Shown piece after piece: positions 1 through 5,674 of a stretch of DNA of 6,545 nt (the stretch's first letter is position 1; each line of letters opens with the position of its first letter). The stretch comes from Sulfurovum sp. (GTDB lineage Bacteria; Campylobacterota; Campylobacteria; Campylobacterales; Sulfurovaceae): contig JALSSQ010000327.1 in the NCBI GenBank assembly GCA_026984165.1, forward strand, positions 1 through 6,545, in the 5' to 3' direction. Under the pieces are notes generated by a model. It did not search any database. It worked only from the letters and a program-made list of their open reading frames with translations, and was not told the origin of the DNA. Both the position numbers and the translations under genes were made by a program.

Positions 1-1629
1 TGTAGCAAAGAGTGTGGCATGGTCTCCACGGCTATTGTCACCAAACTGTCCATGGTTTGGCTCGATATAATAGCCTTTATGCGCATCGCTAGAAGAAATA
101 ATCTTATACAAAAACTGCTCCTTGCTCCCTACTCCCTGCTCCTTACTCCCTGCTCCCTGCTCCTTGCCCTCTTTTTCCCACAGTTTCCATTGGGCAGATA
201 TAGAATCTGCCCCTACGGTTTTACTGTAGAAATTCTCTTTGGGGGCTACTGCCATATCTATACGCATGACTGGACGATAGATGGCATGGTCTCCACAGCC
301 TCGTCCTTTATTTACTCCTACTACTCTAAATGAACCATCATCATAAAACTCAAAGCGATTTTCATAACGATAGTTACAAGCCATAGGCCATTTGGGGTTT
401 CTAAAGTCTTGTGTGAGCATAAAACCGTCATTGTTTTTCAGTGCTCTTACTTGAGGGCCGTTAAACGCAAGTACCACTGAAGTGGAGAAAAGTGGGCAAC
501 CCATGGCATCGTTGTAACCAAAAAGGTACTCACCCTCTTCACCTCTAACGAACTCTACTCTACGTCCTTCTATATAGGTTTCTGTTGTCGTATCTAGCAA
601 CTCTGCTCCTTTTTGCTGGTAACTCACATGCCAGTCAACTATTTTGGCAGAGGTGAGTACTTTGTTCCCGTGAAAAGAGACATCTCTTATCTCCAAGCCG
701 TCTGAGCCGGTAAGTCGATAGGTTATCTTCCAACCATTCTTTTGCAGATAAGAATCTTTTTGACAAAAGTTTTCCATGATGTACCTGTTTTGCAAAGTAC
801 GTTCAGAGATACATGCGGGGGTTGTTGTTTTGCCTAGTCCTGCCCATTTGGCAGCTGCAAGTTTAAGCTCTGTCAAATCTACCACCGCCCAAAGGGCTTG
901 CTCTTTTTGATGGTCGGTAAAGGTAGGAGCGACACAAAGATGTGTGGTATTTTCACAAGGAGACTCTTTCATGCTTCCTCGTACATTTGCCATAGTAATA
1001 TCTTTTTGACTAGGTGTAAATCCTAACTCCTTTTTCACCTCTGGGGCATGCAGGGCTATGGCTTGTGCGATGTGTGTCAAACGCAAGGAAATATCTGCTT
1101 GCATCCCTGCATATCGCTCTACAGAAAGCACTTTAGAAGTGTCAACATTTACAATGGCTCTGGTAGTGGTATTGGTCACAAAGTTGTATTTTTCGGCTTG
1201 GTAACACTTGCTCTTTTTACAAATCGCCTTTGTCTTTTTATCCATACTGCTTACAATAGCAGGCAAAATACGCATCATATCATTATGTAAAAGTTTACCA
1301 TTTTGTTTTGTGTCTTGCAAAAAGTCTGCATTTTGTAAAAGAATTTGCTGTACTTTTTTCCCCTCACTATCGAGTTCATCTTCCTGAAGTGCTAAGACCG
1401 CGTGTCCATTTTGTATATTTTTTCTCAAGTCAGCAAGATAGCTTTGTACTTCAGGAATATCTTGATAGATGCTTTTTTCATACTGTGGAAGCATCACACG
1501 TTCTTTTACAGTTTGTTTAGGTGTATCCATATGAGATCTACTTGTATCTTGTGGCAAAAACCAATACACACCAAGCACTAGCATCCCTACAAGCAATATC
1601 GTGATACTTATCTTTGTCTCTTTACTCAT
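1..1629 (-). CDS. Copper-amine-oxidase-like protein, membrane-anchored, C-terminus cut by window edge
   Basis: The frame is open without a stop from ATG 1629 to the window edge (543 codons). Residues 7-25 form one hydrophobic segment after K3 and K6, a signal peptide or anchor, so the body is probably periplasmic. Residues 154-202 resemble the N-terminal domains of copper amine oxidases, and 'LWAVVDLTELKL' (246-257) is typical of them. The catalytic-domain pattern follows: 'DGLEIRDVSFHG' (310-321), 'GEYLFGYN..GC' (366-378), 'CNYRY' (418-422), 'FEFYDDGSF' (426-434), 'RIDMAV' (456-461) and 'GYYIEP' (519-524). Family enzymes oxidise primary amines with copper and a quinone made from the Tyr of NY(D/E). 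Here Tyr420 is followed by Arg, HxH appears as 'GDH' (H448), and the catalytic Asp aligns with Glu364. These alignments are from memory. About 100 C-terminal residues, with the third copper ligand, should lie outside. Nine cysteines suggest disulfides. Its start overlaps the upstream stop (TAATG), implying coupled translation. Family membership is likely; amine oxidase activity is doubtful. Confidence 0.68.
   Translation of the reverse strand, partial: MSKETKISITILLVGMLVLGVYWFLPQDTSRSHMDTPKQTVKERVMLPQYEKSIYQDIPEVQSYLADLRKNIQNGHAVLALQEDELDSEGKKVQQILLQNADFLQDTKQNGKLLHNDMMRILPAIVSSMDKKTKAICKKSKCYQAEKYNFVTNTTTRAIVNVDTSKVLSVERYAGMQADISLRLTHIAQAIALHAPEVKKELGFTPSQKDITMANVRGSMKESPCENTTHLCVAPTFTDHQKEQALWAVVDLTELKLAAAKWAGLGKTTTPACISERTLQNRYIMENFCQKDSYLQKNGWKITYRLTGSDGLEIRDVSFHGNKVLTSAKIVDWHVSYQQKGAELLDTTTETYIEGRRVEFVRGEEGEYLFGYNDAMGCPLFSTSVVLAFNGPQVRALKNNDGFMLTQDFRNPKWPMACNYRYENRFEFYDDGSFRVVGVNKGRGCGDHAIYRPVMRIDMAVAPKENFYSKTVGADSISAQWKLWEKEGKEQGAGSKEQGVGSKEQFLYKIISSSDAHKGYYIEPNHGQFGDNSRGDHATLFAT
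115..170. repeat. Heptanucleotide tandem repeat inside a coding region
   Basis: Seven consecutive 7-bp units (115-163) all fit YTRCTCC on the plus strand (GGAGYAR on the coding strand). A degenerate eighth unit, ttgccct, follows at 164-170. Three units make 21 bp, so the protein shows a seven-residue repeat: KEQGAGS, KEQGVGS, KEQ (residues about 490-505). The repeat sits in a predicted loop of the amine-oxidase-like protein. Because 7 is not a multiple of 3, gain or loss of one or two units would shift the frame, while three would keep it. Confidence 0.9.
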
Positions 1630-2513
1630 TAGCCATCCATTTCAAAATAATAAGGGGGTTGCATTTCGATGTAAATTATAGCACTAAGAGATAAAAGTAC
1701 TATCGTAGCCGTCCATAAGAGTAATGTTGTTTTATCTTCTGAATGACTATAGTTTTCCAACAACACAACCATAGGAGAAAGTAAAAAAAGTGCCATAAAC
1801 ATATGCTGTACTCTAAAACCATGAAGATTATCTAAAATGCTAACCAAAAGTGCCAATGTGGCACCAAAAACTATTTGATAACTCCATTTATTCGGTGTCG
1901 TTCGAGGGTCAGTGAGCATAAACAGTATAAATACAATAAAAGAGAGTGAATAAAAACGATACCAAACAGTTTCCATTAACATCATAGGATCAGAGGCTAG
2001 CACAATAGCATATTGAGAAAAGAGATACACAAGAGTGAATGTGAGTGGAAGTAGCCATCTTTTAACCCTGTAGAGTATTGCTATAGCAAGCATAGCGACA
2101 AAAATAGCCAAAATCAAACTATCGCCCAACTGCCCAAGCACCAAGTGGGTATCATGATAAAAAAAGAGTAATCCCATCATCAGTGCAAAATTTGAAGGAT
2201 TAAAAAAATGCTGTGCCTGATAGTGTATAAAATGCTTTTGAAAAAGTGCAGCAAATATCAGTATAAAGTAAAGATAATAGTGGGGGGATACCATCATTAG
2301 CATCACACCAATCGCTGTAGAAAGTGCAGAGAAAGAGAAATGTGTGAGTGTTTTGTGCTTTACATAAAGTAGTAGATGTTCACTACCCAATGTAAAAAAC
2401 AAAATACCTACTATCTCCTGCCAAGTCAGGTAGATATGTGCAACATATTTACCTATGACAAGAAGAAACAGTAGATTAAAAAGCTGCTGTGCCTGGGAAT
2501 GCAACTTTGTCAT
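1629..2513 (-). CDS. NqrB/RnfD-like (UnbU-type) polytopic membrane protein
   Basis: This 294-residue protein is almost entirely hydrophobic, with about ten membrane segments (roughly 11-29, 58-76, 79-92, 107-119, 130-149, 153-173, 187-201, 212-227, 237-253, 262-280). Two signatures match the membrane subunits NqrB and RnfD of ion-pumping NADH:quinone/ferredoxin complexes: 'HFFNPSNFAL' (102-111, compare NlFNPA) and 'FMLTDPRTTP' (198-207, compare FMATDPvTsP), the latter followed by 'IVFGATLALLVSILD' (214-228). The same pattern occurs in the stand-alone UnbU-type relatives. I see no SGAT-like motif for covalent FMN between these signatures, so flavin loading is uncertain. No Rnf or Nqr partner genes are present. 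It begins 17 bp after dnaK with no clear Shine-Dalgarno sequence, and its stop overlaps the next start. Coupling suggests it works with the amine-oxidase-like protein, perhaps in electron transfer or as a membrane partner; this is inference. Substrate and cofactor are unknown. Confidence 0.72.
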   Translation of the reverse strand: MTKLHSQAQQLFNLLFLLVIGKYVAHIYLTWQEIVGILFFTLGSEHLLLYVKHKTLTHFSFSALSTAIGVMLMMVSPHYYLYFILIFAALFQKHFIHYQAQHFFNPSNFALMMGLLFFYHDTHLVLGQLGDSLILAIFVAMLAIAILYRVKRWLLPLTFTLVYLFSQYAIVLASDPMMLMETVWYRFYSLSFIVFILFMLTDPRTTPNKWSYQIVFGATLALLVSILDNLHGFRVQHMFMALFLLSPMVVLLENYSHSEDKTTLLLWTATIVLLSLSAIIYIEMQPPYYFEMDG

Positions 2514-2519
2514 CGAAGC

Positions 2520-2542
2520 GAAGTAGCGTCTTACTCTACTTC
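2520..2542 (-). other. Stem-loop across the dnaK stop codon
   Basis: On the minus strand GAAGTAG and CTACTTC form a perfect 7-bp stem around a 9-base loop that contains the dnaK TAA. No U-run follows, so it is not an intrinsic terminator. It ends six bases before the ATG of the membrane-protein gene, in the place where a Shine-Dalgarno sequence would be. Ribosomes finishing dnaK would melt it, which would tie translation of the next gene to dnaK. The structure is seen in the sequence; the role is inferred. Confidence 0.45.
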
Positions 2543-4405
2543 TGCATCGATAACATCGTCATCATCTGCTTTTTGGGCATCTGGATTTGCACCGCCTTGC
2601 TCTTTGGCATAGGCTGCTTCAGCAAGCTTGTGTGATTTTTCTGTCAACGCTTTGACTTTCTCTTCGATTTGCTCTTTGGTAGCATTGTCATCTTTGAGCA
2701 CACTCTCCAAGTCTGCAATCGCTGCTTCAATAGCCTCTTTTTCTGTAGCATCGAAATTCTCACCAAGATCCTCTAATGATTTTCTTGTTTGGTGGATAAG
2801 TGCATCCGCTTGGTTTTTCGCCTCTACTACCGCTTTGCGTTTTTCATCTTCGGCTTTGTTGGCTTCAGCATCTTGCACCATTTTTTCGATCTCTTCATCA
2901 CTGAGTCCACTTGAACCGGTAATCTTAATCTCTTGAGATTTACCCGTACCTTTATCTACAGCTGATACAGTCAGTATTCCGTTGGCATCGATGTCAAATG
3001 TCACTTCAATCTGTGGTACACCACGTGGTGCTGCCGGGATATCTCTAAGCTCGAACATACCTAGTGATTTGTTATCTTTAGAGAACTCGCGCTCACCTTG
3101 AAGTACATGGATACTTACAGCGGGCTGGTTATCTTCTGCTGTTGAGAAGATCTGTGATTTCTTCGCAGGAATGGTTGTTCCTTTTTCGATGACTTTTGTA
3201 GTCACCCCACCTAGTGTCTCAATACCAAGAGAAAGAGGTGTCACATCCAGTAGAAGGACATCTTTTACATCACCTGCAAGTACACCACCTTGGATAGCCG
3301 CACCTATCGCCACAACTTCATCTGGGTTTACAGATTTGTTAAGCTCTTTGCCAAAGAATTTTTTCATCTCTTCTTGTACCAATGGTACACGTGTTGATCC
3401 ACCAACCATCACTACTTCACTAATATCTGATTTGGATAATCCTGCATCACTCAATACAGACTCTACTGTTTTAATCGTAGATGCTACCAAGTCAGAGATG
3501 AGCGACTCAAACTTCGCTCTGGTGATTTTGGTCACCAAGTGTTTTGGTCCAGAGGCATCTGCTGTAATAAACGGCAGGTTAATCTCTGTTTCAGTAGAAC
3601 TTGAAAGCTCTTTTTTTGCCGTTTCAGCTGCATCTTTAACACGTTGTAGTGCCATCACATCCGCTTTGACATCAATGCCTGTCTCACTCTTGAACTCTTC
3701 TGCCACAAAATCGATAATACGATTGTCAAAGTCATCACCACCAAGGAAAGCGTCTCCGCCTGTAGCCATAACTTCAACGACACCATCACCTGTCTCTAGT
3801 GCAGTCACATCAAAAGTACCACCACCCAAATCATAAACAACGATTTGCTCTGAATCTTTTTTGTCAAGACCATAGGCAAGTGCTGCAGAGGTTGGCTCAT
3901 TGATAATTCTAAGCACATTAAGACCTGCGATAGTTCCCGCCTCTTTGGTTGCTTTTCTTTGTGCATCGTTAAAGTATGCAGGTACGGTAATTACCGCATC
4001 TGTCACAGTCTCACCAAGGTATGCCTCTGCATCCTCTTTCATTTTCATGAGTACTTTTGCAGAAATCTCCTGAGGTGTATATGTTTTTCCTGCTACCTCA
4101 ATCGCACAGGCACCATTTCTATCAATAACATGGTATGGAAGTCTCTCTTTTGCGTCTGCTGCTTTCTCTTCAGAACACATGAGCCCCATGATTCTCTTGA
4201 TAGAGTAGATCGTCTTTTCTGGGTTTGTCACTGCCTGACGTTTGGCAGGCTCACCGACGAGCACCTCACCCTTGTCTGTAAATGCCACAATGGAAGGTGT
4301 TGTATTTTTACCCTCTTTGTTTGCAATAATCTTTCCTTCGCCATTTTCATACACTGCCATTGCAGAGTTTGTTGTTCCTAAATCTATTCCTAATACTTTT
4401 GCCAT
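2531..4405 (-). CDS. dnaK: Molecular chaperone DnaK (Hsp70)
   Basis: DnaK is the cytosolic ATP-driven Hsp70 chaperone that binds unfolded peptides; DnaJ stimulates its ATPase and GrpE exchanges its nucleotide. The 624-residue length is normal. The nucleotide-binding domain runs to about 380, with the phosphate loop 'GIDLGTTNS' (6-14), 'YFNDAQRKATKEAG' (144-157), 'IINEPTSAALAYGL' (167-180), 'YDLGGGTFDV' (191-200) and 'VGGSTRVP' (334-341). The interdomain linker 'VLLLD' is at 383-387. The substrate-binding beta domain includes 'HVLQGERE' (433-440) and 'PRGVPQIEVTFDIDANGI' (460-477), followed by a helical lid and the acidic tail 'DDDDVIDAEVE' (614-624). Residue 15 is Ala where E. coli has Cys. 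The ATG at 4405 is preceded by AAAGGAT at 4412-4418. The gene lies 92 bp after grpE in the same direction and probably shares its promoter. No dnaJ is in the window. Confidence 0.99.
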   Translation of the reverse strand: MAKVLGIDLGTTNSAMAVYENGEGKIIANKEGKNTTPSIVAFTDKGEVLVGEPAKRQAVTNPEKTIYSIKRIMGLMCSEEKAADAKERLPYHVIDRNGACAIEVAGKTYTPQEISAKVLMKMKEDAEAYLGETVTDAVITVPAYFNDAQRKATKEAGTIAGLNVLRIINEPTSAALAYGLDKKDSEQIVVYDLGGGTFDVTALETGDGVVEVMATGGDAFLGGDDFDNRIIDFVAEEFKSETGIDVKADVMALQRVKDAAETAKKELSSSTETEINLPFITADASGPKHLVTKITRAKFESLISDLVASTIKTVESVLSDAGLSKSDISEVVMVGGSTRVPLVQEEMKKFFGKELNKSVNPDEVVAIGAAIQGGVLAGDVKDVLLLDVTPLSLGIETLGGVTTKVIEKGTTIPAKKSQIFSTAEDNQPAVSIHVLQGEREFSKDNKSLGMFELRDIPAAPRGVPQIEVTFDIDANGILTVSAVDKGTGKSQEIKITGSSGLSDEEIEKMVQDAEANKAEDEKRKAVVEAKNQADALIHQTRKSLEDLGENFDATEKEAIEAAIADLESVLKDDNATKEQIEEKVKALTEKSHKLAEAAYAKEQGGANPDAQKADDDDVIDAEVE

Positions 4406-4464
4406 ATTAAATCCTTTACATTTATTTTCTACTTGTCAGTATACTCTTATTCCAGTCAAAGCAA

Positions 4465-4482
4465 ATGCAACTTTAGTTGCAT
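4465..4482 (-). other. Stem-loop in the grpE-dnaK intergenic gap
   Basis: A perfect inverted repeat, ATGCAAC and GTTGCAT with a 4-base loop, sits 15 bp after the grpE stop. The following bases on the minus strand (TTGCTTTGACTGG) are not a U-tract, so an intrinsic terminator is unlikely. It could be an mRNA processing or stability element that lets dnaK be more abundant than grpE from one transcript. The repeat is seen; the function is a guess. Confidence 0.5.
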
Positions 4483-4497
4483 CGACTTAAATAATTA

Positions 4498-5046
4498 CTA
4501 TTTGCAAGTGCTCACCATCGCAGGACGTAAAATCCTGTCTTTAATGGTATATCCTTTTTGCATCACCTGTACAATGTCACCTTCTTTATGCGCATCACTT
4601 TCTACTTGCATAATGGCTTGATGTACTTCAGGGTCAAACGCACCAGAACAATCTATCTCTTTGATATGGTTTTTCTCCAATATCTTCTTGAGTTGCTCAT
4701 ATGTCAGGTTTACCCCCTCTTTCATTTGTTTCAATACCTCTGAAGAGTTCTCTTCATCTGCGCCTTCTATGGAAGCCAGTGCATTTTCAAATGAATCTAT
4801 CACGGCTAAGATATCTTTAGCGAAACTCTCATTGGCATAAGAAACAGCGTTTGTTTTGTCTTTTTCTAAACGTCGTTTGGTATTTTCAAAGTCTGCATGA
4901 GCTCTTAAATATTTATCTTTATACTCTGCAGCTTCTGCTTGCGCAGCTTCCAAAGGATCCACTTCGACAGTTTCTTCTTCTGTTTCTTCTGTCTGTTTGA
5001 CTTCTTCAGCTTGAGTCTCTTCAAGATTTTGTTCTTCTTGACTCAT
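4498..5046 (-). CDS. grpE: GrpE, nucleotide exchange factor of DnaK
   Basis: GrpE is a cytosolic dimer that releases ADP from DnaK. The 182-residue protein has a very acidic, disordered N-terminus (residues 1-36, rich in Glu), then a long coiled-coil helix with the family pattern 'YKDKYLRAHADFENTKRR' (42-59), a four-helix-bundle region, and the C-terminal beta domain ending 'FDPEVHQAIMQVES' (137-150), 'GDIVQVMQKGYTIKDRILRP' (156-175) and 'AMVSTCK'. I chose the ATG at 5046 because a perfect AGGAGGT lies five bases before it. A longer in-frame ATG at 5103 falls inside the -10 box and cannot be on the transcript. It is the first gene of the run grpE-dnaK. In many Campylobacterota hrcA precedes it; here rpsO does. 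Confidence 0.98.
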   Translation of the reverse strand: MSQEEQNLEETQAEEVKQTEETEEETVEVDPLEAAQAEAAEYKDKYLRAHADFENTKRRLEKDKTNAVSYANESFAKDILAVIDSFENALASIEGADEENSSEVLKQMKEGVNLTYEQLKKILEKNHIKEIDCSGAFDPEVHQAIMQVESDAHKEGDIVQVMQKGYTIKDRILRPAMVSTCK

Positions 5047-5051
5047 AAAAG

Positions 5052-5058
5052 ACCTCCT
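5052..5058 (-). promoter_or_regulatory. Strong ribosome binding site of grpE
   Basis: AGGAGGT on the minus strand, complementary to the 3' end of 16S rRNA, stands five bases before the ATG at 5046. It decides the GrpE start against the longer in-frame ATG at 5103. Confidence 0.9.
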
Positions 5059-5101
5059 TTTTCTACTTAAAATTGCATTACCTATTTGTAAGCTTAAAAG
5101 C

Positions 5102-5131
5102 ATTATACAACATTGAGTGTATCTTTGTCAA
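5102..5131 (-). promoter_or_regulatory. Consensus sigma70 promoter of grpE-dnaK
   Basis: The minus strand carries TTGACA (5131-5126), an 18-bp spacer and TATAAT (5107-5102), matching both consensus hexamers exactly. The start site should be near 5095, giving a leader of about 49 bases before the GrpE ATG. Two perfect boxes imply strong basal activity that would need repression, which fits the HAIR-like repeats lying on and beside it. Such a strong -35 is notable because Campylobacterota promoters often lack a recognisable one. Confidence 0.88.
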
Positions 5132-5132
5132 G
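5112..5132. promoter_or_regulatory. HAIR-like operator 1 (putative HspR site), over the -35 and spacer
   Basis: The plus strand reads ATTGAGT-N7-TGTCAAG, which matches 11 of 14 positions of the HAIR consensus CTTGAGT-N7-ACTCAAG with exact spacing. It overlaps the -35 hexamer and most of the spacer of the grpE promoter, so bound repressor would block RNA polymerase. HspR, a MerR-type repressor, is known to control heat-shock operons in Helicobacter and Campylobacter. The hspR gene itself is not in this window. Confidence 0.62.
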
Positions 5133-5137
5133 TCTTA

Positions 5138-5158
5138 GTTGAGTCATTTTAACTAAAG
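5138..5158. promoter_or_regulatory. HAIR-like operator 2 (putative HspR site), upstream of the -35
   Basis: The plus strand reads GTTGAGT-N7-ACTAAAG, 12 of 14 matches to CTTGAGT-N7-ACTCAAG. It starts 26 bp from the first element in the same orientation and directly abuts the promoter. Two adjacent sites of the same type make a chance match less likely and would permit cooperative binding. Confidence 0.58.
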
Positions 5159-5176
5159 TATATAAAAAGTACAAAA

Positions 5177-5196
5177 ATATCTTATGTATAAGGTAT
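5177..5196. repeat. 20-bp dyad upstream of the grpE promoter
   Basis: ATATCTTAT and ATAAGGTAT are inverted repeats (8 of 9 positions) around a 2-bp centre. The dyad lies about 46 bp upstream of the grpE -35 and is very AT-rich. It could be a regulator binding site, but it does not match an operator I can name, and AT-rich DNA yields such dyads by chance. Confidence 0.3.
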
Positions 5197-5248
5197 TACT
5201 TTACAAATAAAATGTTGAAAATGGAGGGGTAGATAAGAGATGTAAAAG

Positions 5249-5274
5249 TACATCCATTAAATATAATGGATGTA
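5249..5274 (-). terminator. Perfect 11-bp stem-loop after rpsO, likely terminator
   Basis: TACATCCATTA and TAATGGATGTA pair perfectly around a 4-base loop, starting 17 bp after the rpsO stop. On the minus strand CTTTTAC follows, so the U-tract is only four bases and termination may be partial. A second copy of GATGTAAAAG (5239-5248 and 5269-5278) lets 5249-5254 pair with 5239-5244 as an alternative short hairpin. The rest of the 245-bp rpsO-grpE gap holds the grpE promoter and operators but no gene. Confidence 0.55.
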
Positions 5275-5291
5275 AAAGAGAAAAAGTAAAC

Positions 5292-5561
5292 TTAGTTTCT
5301 AATGCCAAGATCCGCTTTGATAGCGTTCCATCTTTGAAAATCAACTTTTTTCAAATATCTCATCAATCTTCTTCTTTGACCGACAAGTTTAAGTAGTCCA
5401 AGTCTTGAAGAGTGATCTTTTTTATTTGTTTTAAGGTGTTCAGTCAAGTATTTGATTCTTTCTGTAAGAAGTGCAACTTGTATTTCTGTTGACCCTGTAT
5501 CGTTTTCGCCTCTTGCGTATTTAGCAATAATTTCTGCTTTTTTCGCCTGATCTAAAGCCAT
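5292..5561 (-). CDS. rpsO: 30S ribosomal protein S15
   Basis: S15 is a primary 16S rRNA-binding protein that organises the 30S platform. The 89-residue length is standard. The family core is clear: 'GSTEIQVALLTERI' (23-36), 'LTEHLKTNKKDHSSRLGL' (39-56), then 'LVGQRRRLMRYLKKVD' (59-74), which contains the rRNA-binding helix. I chose the ATG at 5561 because S15 proteins start 'MAL..' and because AGGAGGT stands four bases before it. The longer in-frame ATG at 5591 would place that binding site inside the coding sequence. In many bacteria rpsO sits beside pnp and autoregulates through its leader; here it diverges from an Rrf2 regulator and precedes grpE, with a likely terminator between. Confidence 0.98.
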   Translation of the reverse strand: MALDQAKKAEIIAKYARGENDTGSTEIQVALLTERIKYLTEHLKTNKKDHSSRLGLLKLVGQRRRLMRYLKKVDFQRWNAIKADLGIRN

Positions 5562-5565
5562 AATG

Positions 5566-5572
5566 ACCTCCT
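5566..5572 (-). promoter_or_regulatory. Strong ribosome binding site of rpsO
   Basis: AGGAGGT on the minus strand, four bases before the ATG at 5561, fixes the S15 start. Upstream, CTCAA and TTGAG (5587-5598) could form a short hairpin at the very 5' end of the leader. Confidence 0.88.
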
Positions 5573-5604
5573 GATTGGTATATTTTCTCAAAATTGAGTT
5601 TGGA

Positions 5605-5613
5605 ATGATAGCA
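5605..5613 (-). promoter_or_regulatory. Extended -10 promoter of rpsO
   Basis: The minus strand reads TGCTATCAT, an extended -10 (TGn plus TATCAT, five of six to TATAAT). No good -35 stands 16-18 bp upstream, which is common in Campylobacterota sigma70 promoters. The start site would be near 5598, giving a leader of about 37 bases. Confidence 0.5.
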
Positions 5614-5674
5614 CAATAAGCTTATCAAGCCCTTACAAAAAAGTAAATAATAGCGAATAATGCCCCCTTAATCT

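Noticed and set aside
19..333. A 104-codon plus-strand open frame with a leucine-rich repeat-like stretch
   Set aside because: It is the complement of the amine-oxidase-like gene. Its repetitive Leu/Ser/Pro stretch is only the heptamer array read in the other direction.
3171..3836. A 221-codon plus-strand open frame antisense to dnaK
   Set aside because: It lies wholly within the unmistakable dnaK frame, is rich in Ser/Thr/Pro as expected of an antisense reading, and has no ribosome site or recognisable domain.
4435..4465. A separate dnaK promoter (TTGCTT, 15 bp, TATACT) in the grpE-dnaK gap
   Set aside because: The spacer is short and the -35 is weak, so I cannot support it from sequence alone.
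5047..5103. An N-terminal extension of GrpE from an ATG at 5103
   Set aside because: That ATG lies inside the -10 box, the extension does not look like GrpE, and the perfect Shine-Dalgarno is placed for the ATG at 5046.
5144..5172. A second minus-strand promoter upstream (TTGTAC, 17 bp, TAAAAT)
   Set aside because: The -35 matches only three of six positions and the DNA is AT-rich. The perfect promoter just downstream explains grpE transcription.
5562..5591. An N-terminal extension of S15 from an ATG at 5591
   Set aside because: S15 starts with MAL at 5561, and AGGAGGT immediately before it would otherwise be inside the coding sequence.
5616..5625. Perfect 10-bp palindrome ATAAGCTTAT upstream of rpsO
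   Set aside because: It is short and AT-rich, matches no operator I can name, and may be chance.
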